A DNA stretch of 25,167 nucleotides from an uncultured Micromonospora sp. (GCA_937951935.1 CALGAM010000037.1:1-25167), one strand, 5' to 3'; shown: positions 6,926 to 15,061, counted from the first letter of the stretch. The notes: a model not told the origin generated them from the sequence alone. Numbers and translations: made by a program.

Positions 6926-9865
6926 ATGACCCCCACCGTCGCCACCGTCCTGCGGGCCCTCGCCGACCTCGCCCCGGCCTCACCCCGACGGGTGCTCGAC
7001 GTCACCCGCCCCGGGCAGCCGCTGATCTGGCTGAGCCAACCGGACCGCTGCCCTCCCTCCCGGGAGGTGGAGCGGCTCGCCGCCGCCGACCTGCTGCACG
7101 CCGACGAGCGGACGCTGCGCCGCGCCTGGGGGCTGGTCGCCGGGGCGATCGAGGTCGACGGCGTCCGGCGTCGGGTCCGGTTGCCGCTGGTGAGCGAGCC
7201 GGTCCGGCTGGAACGGCGGCTCCGCGGCTACCGCGTCGTCTCGGCGGGGGACCTCGAGATCACCCCGTTGGTCGAGGACCGGGCACACGCCGCCCGACTC
7301 GAGGTGCTGGCGCGCGTCGAGCAGATCCGGCGGGCGGAGACGGTGGAACAGATGGTGGCCGCCCGCGGTCCCGGTACGCCGGACTGGATCTCCGCGCCCG
7401 GCACCGAGGAGTGGCTGCGTGCCGTCGCCGAGGCGGCGAGCCTGCCGGTCACCGAGGTCGACCGGACGGTCCGTGCCGGTCCGGCCACGTTGCCGACCCG
7501 CGGGCTGGTGCTCTACGTCGCCACGGCGCTGTTCAGCGTCCGGGACGTCGCCGGCGTCGGCCTCGCCGACGGGCTACGGGCCTGGGCGGGCCGCCCGGGA
7601 CTGGACCAGACGGCGCTGGCGACCGTGTACGGCCTGCGCTCCGACCCCACGTCGGAGACCGACCGGGCCGTGCCGTCCACCGACGTCACCGCCGCTGCCG
7701 CCGGCCCGGACGGGGCGGTGGTCGGTCGGGGCGGAGGCGACGCGACCGAGCCGGTCCGGTCACCGATGCCGCTCAACGAGACCCAGATCGAGCTGATCCG
7801 CCGGGTCCGGCACCAGCCGTTGACCGTGCTGTCCGGCCCGCCGGGCAACGGCAAGAGCCACGCCGTGGTGGCGGCGGCGATCGACGCGGTCGACCGGGGT
7901 GGCAGCGTCCTCGTGGTCACCCAGTCCTCGCACGCCGCCGACGTCCTCGCCGACCTGTTGCAGCGCTACCCCGGGCCGGTCCCGGTGCTCTTCGGCGACG
8001 CGGAGCGGCGGGAGGCCATCGCCCAGATCCTGGGGCGGGGACCGACCGACGACGTGGTCGGAAACGACGTCCTGGCCGCGGCCGAGGCGGCCGTGGCGCG
8101 GGCCGCCGTCGAGGTGGACCGGATCACCGCGGAGCTGATCCGGCTGCTGGAGCTCGAAAGGTTGGCGGAGTCGGTGCCCCGGTGGGAGCCGCGGCTGCCC
8201 GGGCTGCGGCTCGACGTGCCGGGGGTGTTCGCGGCCGGCGTCGACCTCGACGCGGTGACGCGGGCGCTCGGGCGGATCCACGCCCGTGCCGACGTCCGGT
8301 GGCGTCGCTGGCTGCCGGGCCGGCCGGGGCGCCGGCTGCGCCGACGGCTCGGCGCCGCCGCCACGGTGTCGCTGGATCGGATCGCCGAGGCGGTCGAGGC
8401 GGCCCGGGCACTGGCCGCCGCGGCGGCGCTCGCCACCGTCGGCGGGGGCGACCTCGACCGTCTGCGCGACGAGCTGCTGGCGGCGGAGGAGGCGCTGGCG
8501 GCGGCGGTGGGGACCGCGATGCGCGACCGTGCGCGCAGCGCCGCGCGCTGGGACGGCGCGGCGCGCCGCAGCGCGGCGGCGCTGAGCACGGCGCTGCGCG
8601 CGGGCCGTCACCGCCGGCGGGAGCTGATCGCCGGGTTGGACGGCGCTGCGCTGGTCCGGGCCCTGCCGCTGTGGGTCGGCACCGTCACCGACGTGGAGGA
8701 GCTCCTGCCCCCGGTACCCGGGCTGTTCGACCTGGTCATCCTGGACGAGGCGTCGCACACCGACCAGATCCGGGCCGCCCCGGTGCTGGCCCGGGCCCGT
8801 CGCGCGCTGGTGGTCGGCGACCCCCGGCAGCTCCGCTTCGTCTCGTTCGTCGCCGACGTGGACGTCACGGCCACACTGGAGCGACACGGACTGGACAGCC
8901 GGGTGGACGTCCGCCGGGTCAGCGCCTTCGACCTCGCCGCCGGGGCCGCGCCGACCATCTGGCTGGACGAGCACCACCGGAGCGCTCCGCACCTGATCGA
9001 GTTCTCCGCCCACCGGTTCTACGCCGGCCGGATAGCGGTGGCGACCCGCCACCCCGGCAACGAGACCGCGGACGTCATCGACGTGGTACGGGTGCCGGGC
9101 GCCACCGTCGAGGCGGGGGTGAACCGGGCCGAGGTGGAGGCGGCGGTGGCCGAGGTACGCCGACTGGCCGCCGCCGGTGAGGTGGGAATCGGTGTGGTCA
9201 CCCCCTTCCGGGCCCAGGCGTCGGCGCTGGAGGCGGCGCTGATCGCCGCCTTCCCGGTGACCGAGATCGAGCGGATCGGGCTGCGGGTCGGCACGGTCCA
9301 CGCCTTCCAGGGCAGCGAGGTGGAGACGGTCGTGCTCTCGCTGGCGTTGAGCGACCCGGCGCCGGCCGGTCGGCTGCGGTTCCTGGCCGATCCCAACCTG
9401 TTCAACGTGATGGTCACCCGGGCCCGGCGTCGGATGGTGGTGCTCTGTTCCCTGTCCGAGCCCGACGGCCTGCTCGGGGAGTACCTCCGGTACGCGGACG
9501 CGGCGCCGAGGCCGCGGGGGGAGCCGTACGTCGGACCGCCCGACACCGGCCGTGGAGAGTGGACCGACGCGCTGGCGGCCGAGTTGCACCGGATCGGTGT
9601 GCCGGTGCGGCTGCGCTACCCGGTCGGGCACTGGACGGTGGACCTGTGCGCCGGTTCGGGCGCCGGGGCGGTCGGGCTGGTCTGCCGGGTGCATCCGGAC
9701 GGTGCGGTGGCGCACCTGCGACGGCACCGGGCGTTGCGGCGGGCGGGGTGGACGGTGCTCGACGCGTTTCCCAGCCGGTGGGCCGGCGATCCGGTCCGGG
9801 CCGCCCTGGAACTCGTGACCGATCGGCCGACGCTGCGGTCGCCCGGTCCCCCCGTGCACCGGTGA
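6926..9865 (+). CDS. SF1 (UPF1/DNA2/NAM7-like) helicase-family ATPase with C-terminal nuclease-like domain
   Basis: Large ATPase, 979 aa, likely to act on DNA or RNA; its cellular role is unknown to me. Residues 1-280 are an uncharacterised N-terminal region. The helicase core has Walker A GPPGNGKS (Lys310), Walker B VILDEAS (Asp607/Glu608), motif III VVGDPRQL, DEHHRS, VTPFRAQ, VHAFQGSE (Gln795) and VTRARRR (Arg832/Arg834), the order seen in UPF1/DNA2-type helicases. About 300 Ala/Arg-rich helical residues separate motifs I and II, like the 1B/stalk insertion of this family. The C-terminus from about 877 (GEWTDALAAELHRIGVPVRL) looks like a Vsr/DUF559-type fold, with a VDL aspartate, but CRVHPDG where the catalytic E-x-K/DG segment would be, so the nuclease may be dead. 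The gene stands alone, divergent from murT. Base and codon use match the neighbours, so there is no sign of recent transfer. Confidence 0.85.
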   Translation: MTPTVATVLRALADLAPASPRRVLDVTRPGQPLIWLSQPDRCPPSREVERLAAADLLHADERTLRRAWGLVAGAIEVDGVRRRVRLPLVSEPVRLERRLRGYRVVSAGDLEITPLVEDRAHAARLEVLARVEQIRRAETVEQMVAARGPGTPDWISAPGTEEWLRAVAEAASLPVTEVDRTVRAGPATLPTRGLVLYVATALFSVRDVAGVGLADGLRAWAGRPGLDQTALATVYGLRSDPTSETDRAVPSTDVTAAAAGPDGAVVGRGGGDATEPVRSPMPLNETQIELIRRVRHQPLTVLSGPPGNGKSHAVVAAAIDAVDRGGSVLVVTQSSHAADVLADLLQRYPGPVPVLFGDAERREAIAQILGRGPTDDVVGNDVLAAAEAAVARAAVEVDRITAELIRLLELERLAESVPRWEPRLPGLRLDVPGVFAAGVDLDAVTRALGRIHARADVRWRRWLPGRPGRRLRRRLGAAATVSLDRIAEAVEAARALAAAAALATVGGGDLDRLRDELLAAEEALAAAVGTAMRDRARSAARWDGAARRSAAALSTALRAGRHRRRELIAGLDGAALVRALPLWVGTVTDVEELLPPVPGLFDLVILDEASHTDQIRAAPVLARARRALVVGDPRQLRFVSFVADVDVTATLERHGLDSRVDVRRVSAFDLAAGAAPTIWLDEHHRSAPHLIEFSAHRFYAGRIAVATRHPGNETADVIDVVRVPGATVEAGVNRAEVEAAVAEVRRLAAAGEVGIGVVTPFRAQASALEAALIAAFPVTEIERIGLRVGTVHAFQGSEVETVVLSLALSDPAPAGRLRFLADPNLFNVMVTRARRRMVVLCSLSEPDGLLGEYLRYADAAPRPRGEPYVGPPDTGRGEWTDALAAELHRIGVPVRLRYPVGHWTVDLCAGSGAGAVGLVCRVHPDGAVAHLRRHRALRRAGWTVLDAFPSRWAGDPVRAALELVTDRPTLRSPGPPVHR

Positions 9866-9873
9866 CGGTCGGT

Positions 9874-9891
9874 GCGGCGCCGGCGCGCCGC
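9874..9891 (+). terminator. GC hairpin just after the helicase gene
   Basis: GCGGCGC-CGGC-GCGCCGC forms a perfect 7-bp stem with a 4-nt loop, starting 9 nt after the stop codon. There is no T tract, so it would be an atypical terminator or merely an mRNA 3'-end stabiliser. Confidence 0.35.
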
Positions 9892-9967
9892 CCGGGTGGT
9901 CCACTCCGGCCCGTGGTCCGCACCGGCCGGTCCGGTTCCCGCTCCCCGGGCAGAAAGCGCGCGGAGA

Positions 9968-10137
9968 TTCCCTCCACCGGGCCGGTGAATCCCGGGCGGT
10001 TTTCCTCCACTTCCCTCCACGTGTTCGGCGACCAGCCTCGCACGCGCCGGATTTACCCGACATGCCGGCTGATTTCGCAGCCGTGAAGACCTGTCGGATT
10101 GTGGACCGTCGGGTGGGGAGCGTCGATTCCCTCCACC
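9968..10137 (-). promoter_or_regulatory. Inverted copies of the putative MraZ box
   Basis: CTCCAC (GTGGAG on the minus strand) occurs at 9972-9977, 10005-10010, 10015-10020 and 10131-10136. The pair at 10005-10020 has the 10-bp period of the mraZ operator, and its minus strand reads GTGGAGGGAAGTGGAG, identical over 16 nt to the plus strand at 10209-10224. A plus-strand GTGGGG at 10113-10118 faces the CTCCAC at 10131. No -10 element follows in the leftward direction and no leftward gene is near, so these may be auxiliary operator sites rather than a promoter. Confidence 0.5.
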
Positions 10138-10202
10138 CTCAGCCAACCCGGTTGACGTGCGGTTTCTTCCGGGCGACAGGCGTGTCTTCCCGGCGATTCC
10201 GG

Positions 10203-10244
10203 TTGCGGGTGGAGGGAAGTGGAGTAGAGTGGGGCGCGATGGGG
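10203..10244 (+). promoter_or_regulatory. mraZ promoter overlapped by direct-repeat MraZ operator
   Basis: A TTGCGG -35 at 10203-10208 and a TAGAGT -10 at 10225-10230 are 16 nt apart. Over them lie hexamers GTGGAG (10209), GTGGAG (10219), GTGGGG (10229) and a weaker ATGGGG (10239), exactly 10 bp apart with 4-nt spacers. MraZ proteins are known to bind tandem G-rich repeats at their own promoter, so autoregulation is expected. The repeats cover the -10 box, which fits repression. Confidence 0.75.
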
Positions 10245-10318
10245 GGCCAGGAGGGCCCGCCGGCCCGGGGGGCAGCGGTGCCGCGAACACTGCTGGAAGG
10301 GCAAGGGGGTTGGGCCGA

Positions 10319-10750
10319 ATGTTCCTCGGCACGCACACCCCGCGCCTGGACGACAAGGGCCGGCTGATCCTTCCGGCCAAGTTCCGGGATGAGCTGGCGG
10401 GAGGTGTCGTGATCACCAAAGGGCAGGAGCGCTGCCTCTACGTGTTCCCGATGCCCGAGTTCCAGCGGATCGCGGCGCAGTTGCGCGAGCAGCCGATGAC
10501 GCACAAGGCCGCCCGGGCCTACAGCCGGGTCTTCTTCGCCAGCGCGCACGACGAGATCCCGGACAAGCAGGGGCGGGTCACCATCCCCGTCCACCTGCGG
10601 GAGTACGCCGCGCTGGACCGGGATCTGGTGGTCATCGGGGCGAGTACCCGAGTGGAGATCTGGGACAAGCGCGCCTGGGAGACCTACCTCGCGGAGAGCG
10701 AAGAAGCGTTCGCCGACATCGAGGAGGGGGTGCTGCCGGGCGGACTGTAG
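10319..10750 (+). CDS. mraZ: Transcriptional regulator MraZ
   Basis: DNA-binding protein heading the dcw cluster, 143 aa, normal length. It contains two SpoVT/AbrB-like domains, each with the DxxGR signature: DDKGRLILP (residues 11-19) and DKQGRVTIP (82-90). The family forms rings that bind tandem repeats at its own promoter; matching repeats lie about 90 bp upstream. ATG 10319 is preceded by AAGGGGG with a 9-nt gap. An in-frame upstream start at 10157 was not used, because it would add 54 Gly/Arg-rich residues, translate the operator and lie before the predicted transcription start. A 188-bp gap with a folded RNA separates it from rsmH. Confidence 0.96.
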   Translation: MFLGTHTPRLDDKGRLILPAKFRDELAGGVVITKGQERCLYVFPMPEFQRIAAQLREQPMTHKAARAYSRVFFASAHDEIPDKQGRVTIPVHLREYAALDRDLVVIGASTRVEIWDKRAWETYLAESEEAFADIEEGVLPGGL

Positions 10751-10770
10751 GGCGGCGTGCCGGCGCCCGA

Positions 10771-10880
10771 CGTACCGCGAGATCTCCACCCGCTCGACGT
10801 TCCTGGCGCCTCTTCCCCGGTGCCAGGCGCGACTCTCCCGACGGTCGGGGGAGCAGAGCGGTTGGGGATCTGGCGGTACG
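10771..10880 (+). ncRNA. Structured leader RNA between mraZ and rsmH (candidate mraW RNA motif)
   Basis: The transcript can fold into a closed multi-branch structure. The outer helix pairs 10771-10784 with 10867-10880, 13 of 14 pairs, broken by a single G-G mismatch (10779/10872). Inside are hairpin A, 10802-10810 with 10819-10827 (9 pairs including one G-U, 8-nt loop), and hairpin B, 10833-10840 with 10846-10853 (8 pairs including one G-U, 5-nt loop). An actinobacterial cis-regulatory RNA called the mraW motif has been described upstream of mraW (rsmH) genes; position and host fit, but I cannot run a covariance model. The rsmH start lies 58 nt downstream. Confidence 0.65.
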
Positions 10881-10938
10881 ACGCACAGCAACGGAGACCG
10901 GCACGTCCGGATGGGTCAGGGGTCACTGGGGGGTCGAG

Positions 10939-12051
10939 ATGGGGGAGCTTCGCGGTACGCACGTGCCGGTGCTGCTTGAGCGTTGTCTCGAGCTGCTCGC
11001 CCCCGCGCTGGACCGACCCGACCGGACGACCGTGTACGTCGACGCCACGCTCGGTCTCGCCGGACACGCCGCGGCGGTGCTGGCCGCACATCCCCGGACC
11101 GTCCTGGTCGGACTCGACCGGGACACCGAGGCGCTCGCGCACGCGCGGGTCCGGCTCGCCCCGTACGCCGACCGGGTCCACCTGGTGCACGCGGTCTACG
11201 ACGAGCTCACGGAGGTGCTGGCCCGGCTGGGCTACGCCGAGGTGGACGCGGTCCTGTTCGACCTCGGCGTCTCGTCGCTCCAACTCGACGCGCCCGACCG
11301 CGGGTTCGCCTACGCGCGGGACGCGCCGCTGGACATGCGGATGGACCAGACCACCGGCATCACCGCCGAGGAGGTGGTCAACACCTACTCGCACGGTGAC
11401 CTGGCCCGGGTGCTGCGGGTGTACGGCGAGGAGCGGTTCGCCAGCCGCATCGCCTCGGCGATCGTCCGGGAGCGGCAGCGCGCGCGGCTCACCTCGTCGG
11501 CCCGGCTGGCCGAGCTGGTCCGTCAGTCGATTCCGGCTCCGGCCCGGCGCACGGGTGGGCACCCCGCGAAGCGGACGTTCCAGGCGCTACGCATCGAGGT
11601 CAACCGAGAGCTGGCCGCGCTGGAGACGGCGCTGCCGGCCGCCCTGGACGCGCTGTCCGTGGGCGGTCGCGTGGTGGTGCTGTCCTACCACTCCCTGGAG
11701 GACCGCATCACCAAGCAGGTGTTCGCCAGCCGGGCCCGCAGGACGGGGCCGATCGACCTTCCGGTGGAGCTGCCGGGCAGTGGGCCGACGCTGCGGTTGC
11801 TCAGCCGGGGGGCCGAGCTGCCGGGCGAGGCGGAGGTGGCGGCCAACCCGCGTGCCGCCTCGGCACGGCTGCGAGCGGCGGAACGTATCGACCCGACCGA
11901 CGACCGGACCCCGACGACGGGGCGGAGGGCCGACCGCGAGCGGCCCGGCCGCACCGCCGCCGGGGAGTCGGACGGGTCCGAGGTGACGCACGACCCGCCG
12001 CGGTCGTCGGCCGACGACCGCGGCTCGACACGACAGGGGGAGGGAACATGA
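10939..12051 (+). CDS. rsmH: 16S rRNA (cytosine1402-N4)-methyltransferase RsmH (MraW)
   Basis: SAM-dependent methyltransferase acting on C1402 of 16S rRNA. The protein is 370 aa. It starts GTHVPVLLERCLELL, then the SAM-binding motif VDATLGLAGH (34-43), GLDRD (58-62), FDLGVSSLQLD (107-117), LDMRMD (131-136), KRTFQALRIEVNREL and LSYHSLEDR, all as expected for the family. About 55 C-terminal residues are charged and low in complexity, longer than in E. coli (313 aa in total). ATG 10939 follows a G-rich site (CTGGGGGG). The stop overlaps the ftsL-like start by 4 bp (ATGA). The structured RNA upstream may regulate it. Confidence 0.96.
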   Translation: MGELRGTHVPVLLERCLELLAPALDRPDRTTVYVDATLGLAGHAAAVLAAHPRTVLVGLDRDTEALAHARVRLAPYADRVHLVHAVYDELTEVLARLGYAEVDAVLFDLGVSSLQLDAPDRGFAYARDAPLDMRMDQTTGITAEEVVNTYSHGDLARVLRVYGEERFASRIASAIVRERQRARLTSSARLAELVRQSIPAPARRTGGHPAKRTFQALRIEVNRELAALETALPAALDALSVGGRVVVLSYHSLEDRITKQVFASRARRTGPIDLPVELPGSGPTLRLLSRGAELPGEAEVAANPRAASARLRAAERIDPTDDRTPTTGRRADRERPGRTAAGESDGSEVTHDPPRSSADDRGSTRQGEGT

Positions 12052-12728
12052 ACGTCAACAGGCGCGAACGTCGGGACACCCCCGACGTGGCGCGCGGCGC
12101 CGGGCAGCGCACACCGCGGTCGGGGGGCCGGACCACGGTGCAGCGGGCCGGGCGTACGGGTGGCGGACGGTCCACGGTCGTTGCGCCGCGTCGGGTGCGG
12201 GGGGCACAGGAGTACCCGACGCAGGGCAGCGCCGCGTTGCGGGCCCGGGACCGGGAGCCGGCCGATCCCGGCCGCACCCTGCGGGTCTGGGACAGCTCGG
12301 ACGAGCGGCCGGAGCGGCCGGCGGAGTCGGGGATCCCGGCGCCGCCGGCGATGCGGACCCGGCTACCGGTCGCGCCGCCGTTGCCGGTGGCGCGACCCCG
12401 GGTCTCCTTCGTGGCGCTGATCCTGGTTCTGGTCGTCGGCGGGATGCTCGGCATCCTGGTGGTGAACAGCAAGGTCAACGAGAACGCGTTCCGGCTGGAG
12501 CGGCTGCAGCAGCAGCAGTCCAGCCTCGACATCCAGCAGCAGCAGCTCCAGCAGAAGATCGACGAGGCGAAGGTACCCGGCAACCTGACCGCGCGGGCGC
12601 GCAAGCTGGGCCTGGTCGACGCCGGCCCACCCGCCTTCATCCGACTACCGGACGGCCAGGTGATCGGCGTGCCGCAGCCGGCCGGCGGCGAGCCCGCGAT
12701 CACCAGCCCGCAGGGCGCCGGGGAATAG
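12048..12728 (+). CDS. ftsL: FtsL-like bitopic division protein
   Basis: Position between rsmH and ftsI plus topology identify this fast-evolving protein, which with FtsB/DivIC and FtsQ activates FtsWI at the septum. The protein is 226 aa. Residues 1-118 form an Arg/Pro/Gly-rich cytoplasmic tail. One membrane segment lies at about 119-140 (FVALILVLVVGGMLGILVV). Residues 142-175 form a short Gln-rich coiled coil (QQQQSSLDIQQQQLQQK), followed by ARARKLGLV and the VDAGPPAFIRLPDG segment usual in actinobacterial FtsL. The start overlaps the rsmH stop (ATGA), with AGGGGGAGGG just upstream. The sequence itself is weakly conserved, so the symbol rests partly on synteny. Confidence 0.82.
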   Translation: MNVNRRERRDTPDVARGAGQRTPRSGGRTTVQRAGRTGGGRSTVVAPRRVRGAQEYPTQGSAALRARDREPADPGRTLRVWDSSDERPERPAESGIPAPPAMRTRLPVAPPLPVARPRVSFVALILVLVVGGMLGILVVNSKVNENAFRLERLQQQQSSLDIQQQQLQQKIDEAKVPGNLTARARKLGLVDAGPPAFIRLPDGQVIGVPQPAGGEPAITSPQGAGE

Positions 12729-12731
12729 CCG

Positions 12732-14984
12732 GTGGCCTCGCGCTTTGACGAGCCGCGCCGGGACGACGTGTCCCGGCGCGGCTCGTCGCGCCCGGACGTC
12801 GGCCCGGAACCCGACGGGGGCCCCGGCGGGCGGGGGGCCGGTTCCACCATCTTCGACGCCCGCGCCTACACCCCACGGGGCCGTACCGTGCGGGACGCCC
12901 CCGAGCTCTCCCGGCGCTACCGGACGCCCCACGGGGACCCGGGTGAGGCCGCCGGGCGCCGGTACACCGCCGGCACCGCCGACCCGGGCCGGATTCGGCG
13001 GACACCGCGGACCAGCAGGTCCGGTGACGTGTTCCAACCCGTGTTGCAGGTGCTCGACGGCGGTCGTGCCGGCGCCGTGCGCACCGTCCGGCGCACCGTG
13101 ACGACCGGGGTCGGGCGGACCCTCACGGCCCGACCGGTCCGGGACGGCGAGGTCGCGAAGCCGCCGCCCCGCAGGCCGGCGTCCGACGCGACGGACGCCA
13201 CGCCGCACGGCGGAACAGCCCGCCGGGTGCGCCGACCCCGCCGGCCGCCGCGCCTGGCCGACCCGCAGCGCCGGCTGCGGCTCGGCACGCTGCTCGCGCT
13301 GGCCATGTTCACCACCATCGGCATCCGGTTGGTGGCGCTGCAGGTCGTGGACGCCCCGGAGTACGACGGCAACGGTCTGGCCAGCCGGGTCCGCGAGGTC
13401 ATCCTGCCGGCCCCGCGAGGCGCCATCTACGACCGGTACGGGGCGCCGCTGGTGCGGTCGGTCGAGGCACGCTACGTCTTCGCCGACCCCACCGAGATCA
13501 CGGATGTGGCCGGTACCGCCGCCGCGCTCTCGCCGCTGCTCGGCATTCCGGTCTCGGAGCTGACCGAGCGGATGAAGCCGAGGAAGCGACCCGACGGGCG
13601 GATGTCCCAGTTCGAGTACCTCGCCCGCGGGGTCGAGATCGCCACCGCGGAGAAGATCATGGAGCTCGACCTGCCCGGGATCGGCACCGGCCGCGACGAG
13701 CGCCGTGAGGTACCCGGTGGCGACCTGGCGGCCAACCTGCTCGGTTTCACCGGCGAGGAGCTCACCGGACTGGAGGGCCTGGAGGCACGCTACGACGACC
13801 TGCTGCGCGGGGTGGTCGGCAAACGCGTCTACGAGGCCGGCAGGGGCGAGCTCGCCGCCGAGATCCCCGGCGGCTACAACCGGGTCACCAAGGCCCGGCC
13901 GGGCAGCTCGCTGCGGCTGACCATCGACCGGGACCTCCAGTACGTGGTGCAGCGCATCCTCAGCGAGCGCATACGTCAGGCCAACGGGAGCATCGGCGCG
14001 GCGATCGTTCTCGACGTCCACACCGGCGAGGTGCTCGCCCAGGCCAGCTATCCGACGTACGACGCGGCGAACTGGCAGAAGTACCCGCCCGAGAACCGCA
14101 ACGACGCCGCCACCAGCTTCGTGATCGACCCCGGCTCGGTCCACAAGGCGATCGTCTTCGGCGCCGGACTGGAGGAGGGGGTGATCACCCCGCAGACCGC
14201 CTGGGCGCTGCCCAACGGCGTCTGGAAGGGCGACCGATACTTCGGGGACACCCGGCCGGCCCAGGGGCGCAAGATCAGCGTCGCGGGGATGCTCGCGTAC
14301 TCGTCCAACGTCGGGACGATCAGGATCGCCGACGCGCTCGGCGCCGAGAAGCTCTACGAGTACCAGCTCCGGTTCGGGCTCGGCCAGCCCACCGGGGAGG
14401 GAGTGCTCGGCGAGGCCTCGGGCCGGGTGCTCAAGCCGGCCGAGTGGAGCGGGTCGACGTACGGGTCGGTGCCGATCGGGCACAGTGTCGACGTCACGCC
14501 GCTGCAGATGACGGCCGTCTACGCGGCGATCGCCAACGACGGCGTCTGGGTGCAGCCGCACCTGGTGCGGGAGGTCATCCCCCCGGACGGTCCGGCCCGT
14601 CCCGGCACCACCCCGAAGACCCGCCGGGTGCTGAGTCCGGACACCGCCGCCGCCCTGCGGCAGCTTCTGGAGGCGCCGGTGGCGGTCCAGGGTGGCACCG
14701 CCACCCGGGCCGCCATCCCCGGCTACCGGGTCGCCGGCAAGACCGGCACCGGTTCCCGTGTGGTCAACGGCCGGTACGCGCAGGGCGAGGTCGCCTCGTT
14801 CATCGGCATGGACCAGGCGGACCAGCCCCGCTACGTGATCGGGGTCTTCGCGTACACCCCCCAGGGCGGCGGTGGGGACATCGCCGCACCGGCGTTCAGG
14901 GAGATGATGGAGTACACCCTGCGGCACTATCGGGTGCCCGCGACCGGCAGCGCGCCGCCGAAGTTCGTGGTCTATCCGCGGTGA
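12732..14984 (+). CDS. ftsI: Septal peptidoglycan transpeptidase FtsI (PBP3/PbpB, class B PBP)
   Basis: Cross-links septal peptidoglycan as partner of FtsW. The protein is 750 aa. An Arg/Pro-rich cytoplasmic tail (1-182) precedes the membrane anchor at about 184-205 (LGTLLALAMFTTIGIRLVAL). The PBP-dimer domain begins RGAIYDRYGAPLVRS (229-243). The transpeptidase motifs are present: SVHK with active Ser469 and Lys472, SSN at 524-526, and KTG at 670-672. The catalytic set is complete, and there is no PASTA domain. The tail is much longer than in E. coli, which has only a short cytoplasmic N-terminus. GTG 12732 lies 3 nt after the ftsL-like stop; no in-frame stop separates it from internal GTG/ATG codons, so the exact N-terminus is less certain than the gene. 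Confidence 0.95.
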   Translation: MASRFDEPRRDDVSRRGSSRPDVGPEPDGGPGGRGAGSTIFDARAYTPRGRTVRDAPELSRRYRTPHGDPGEAAGRRYTAGTADPGRIRRTPRTSRSGDVFQPVLQVLDGGRAGAVRTVRRTVTTGVGRTLTARPVRDGEVAKPPPRRPASDATDATPHGGTARRVRRPRRPPRLADPQRRLRLGTLLALAMFTTIGIRLVALQVVDAPEYDGNGLASRVREVILPAPRGAIYDRYGAPLVRSVEARYVFADPTEITDVAGTAAALSPLLGIPVSELTERMKPRKRPDGRMSQFEYLARGVEIATAEKIMELDLPGIGTGRDERREVPGGDLAANLLGFTGEELTGLEGLEARYDDLLRGVVGKRVYEAGRGELAAEIPGGYNRVTKARPGSSLRLTIDRDLQYVVQRILSERIRQANGSIGAAIVLDVHTGEVLAQASYPTYDAANWQKYPPENRNDAATSFVIDPGSVHKAIVFGAGLEEGVITPQTAWALPNGVWKGDRYFGDTRPAQGRKISVAGMLAYSSNVGTIRIADALGAEKLYEYQLRFGLGQPTGEGVLGEASGRVLKPAEWSGSTYGSVPIGHSVDVTPLQMTAVYAAIANDGVWVQPHLVREVIPPDGPARPGTTPKTRRVLSPDTAAALRQLLEAPVAVQGGTATRAAIPGYRVAGKTGTGSRVVNGRYAQGEVASFIGMDQADQPRYVIGVFAYTPQGGGGDIAAPAFREMMEYTLRHYRVPATGSAPPKFVVYPR

Positions 14985-15061
14985 CCAGGCCGAACGGGAC
15001 ATCATCGGTAGGTGAGGGCAAACCACCGGGATGGCTGTGCGGGGTGGACTCCCCGACGGGG

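Larger units (their letters stand above)
9866..10318 (+). other. 453-bp non-coding control region upstream of mraZ
   Basis: I find no credible gene here. It is locally less GC-rich than its surroundings, around 10050-10130. It holds the hairpin at 9874-9891 and a perfect 6-bp hairpin at 10066-10083 (CGGCTG-ATTTCG-CAGCCG). It also holds four CTCCAC hexamers (inverted MraZ-box type) between 9972 and 10136, and the mraZ promoter/operator at 10203-10244. The rest, to the mraZ start, is a G-rich untranslated leader ending in the ribosome site AAGGGGG. Confidence 0.7.

Noticed and set aside
6926..9865. Helicase gene as part of a defence island
   Set aside because: No partner genes, mobile elements, tRNA or attachment sites, and no compositional shift around it; its neighbours are housekeeping wall genes.
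7760..10063. 767-codon open frame on the minus strand opposite the helicase
   Set aside because: Shadow frame; the helicase motifs on the plus strand are complete and in order.
9968..10244. CRISPR-like array of short repeats upstream of mraZ
   Set aside because: The repeats are only 6-10 bp with 4-bp spacers at a 10-bp period and fit a MraZ operator, not CRISPR.
10157..10318. Upstream in-frame extension of mraZ
   Set aside because: It would translate the operator and begin before the predicted transcription start; MraZ proteins start at MFLGTHTPRLD-like sequence.
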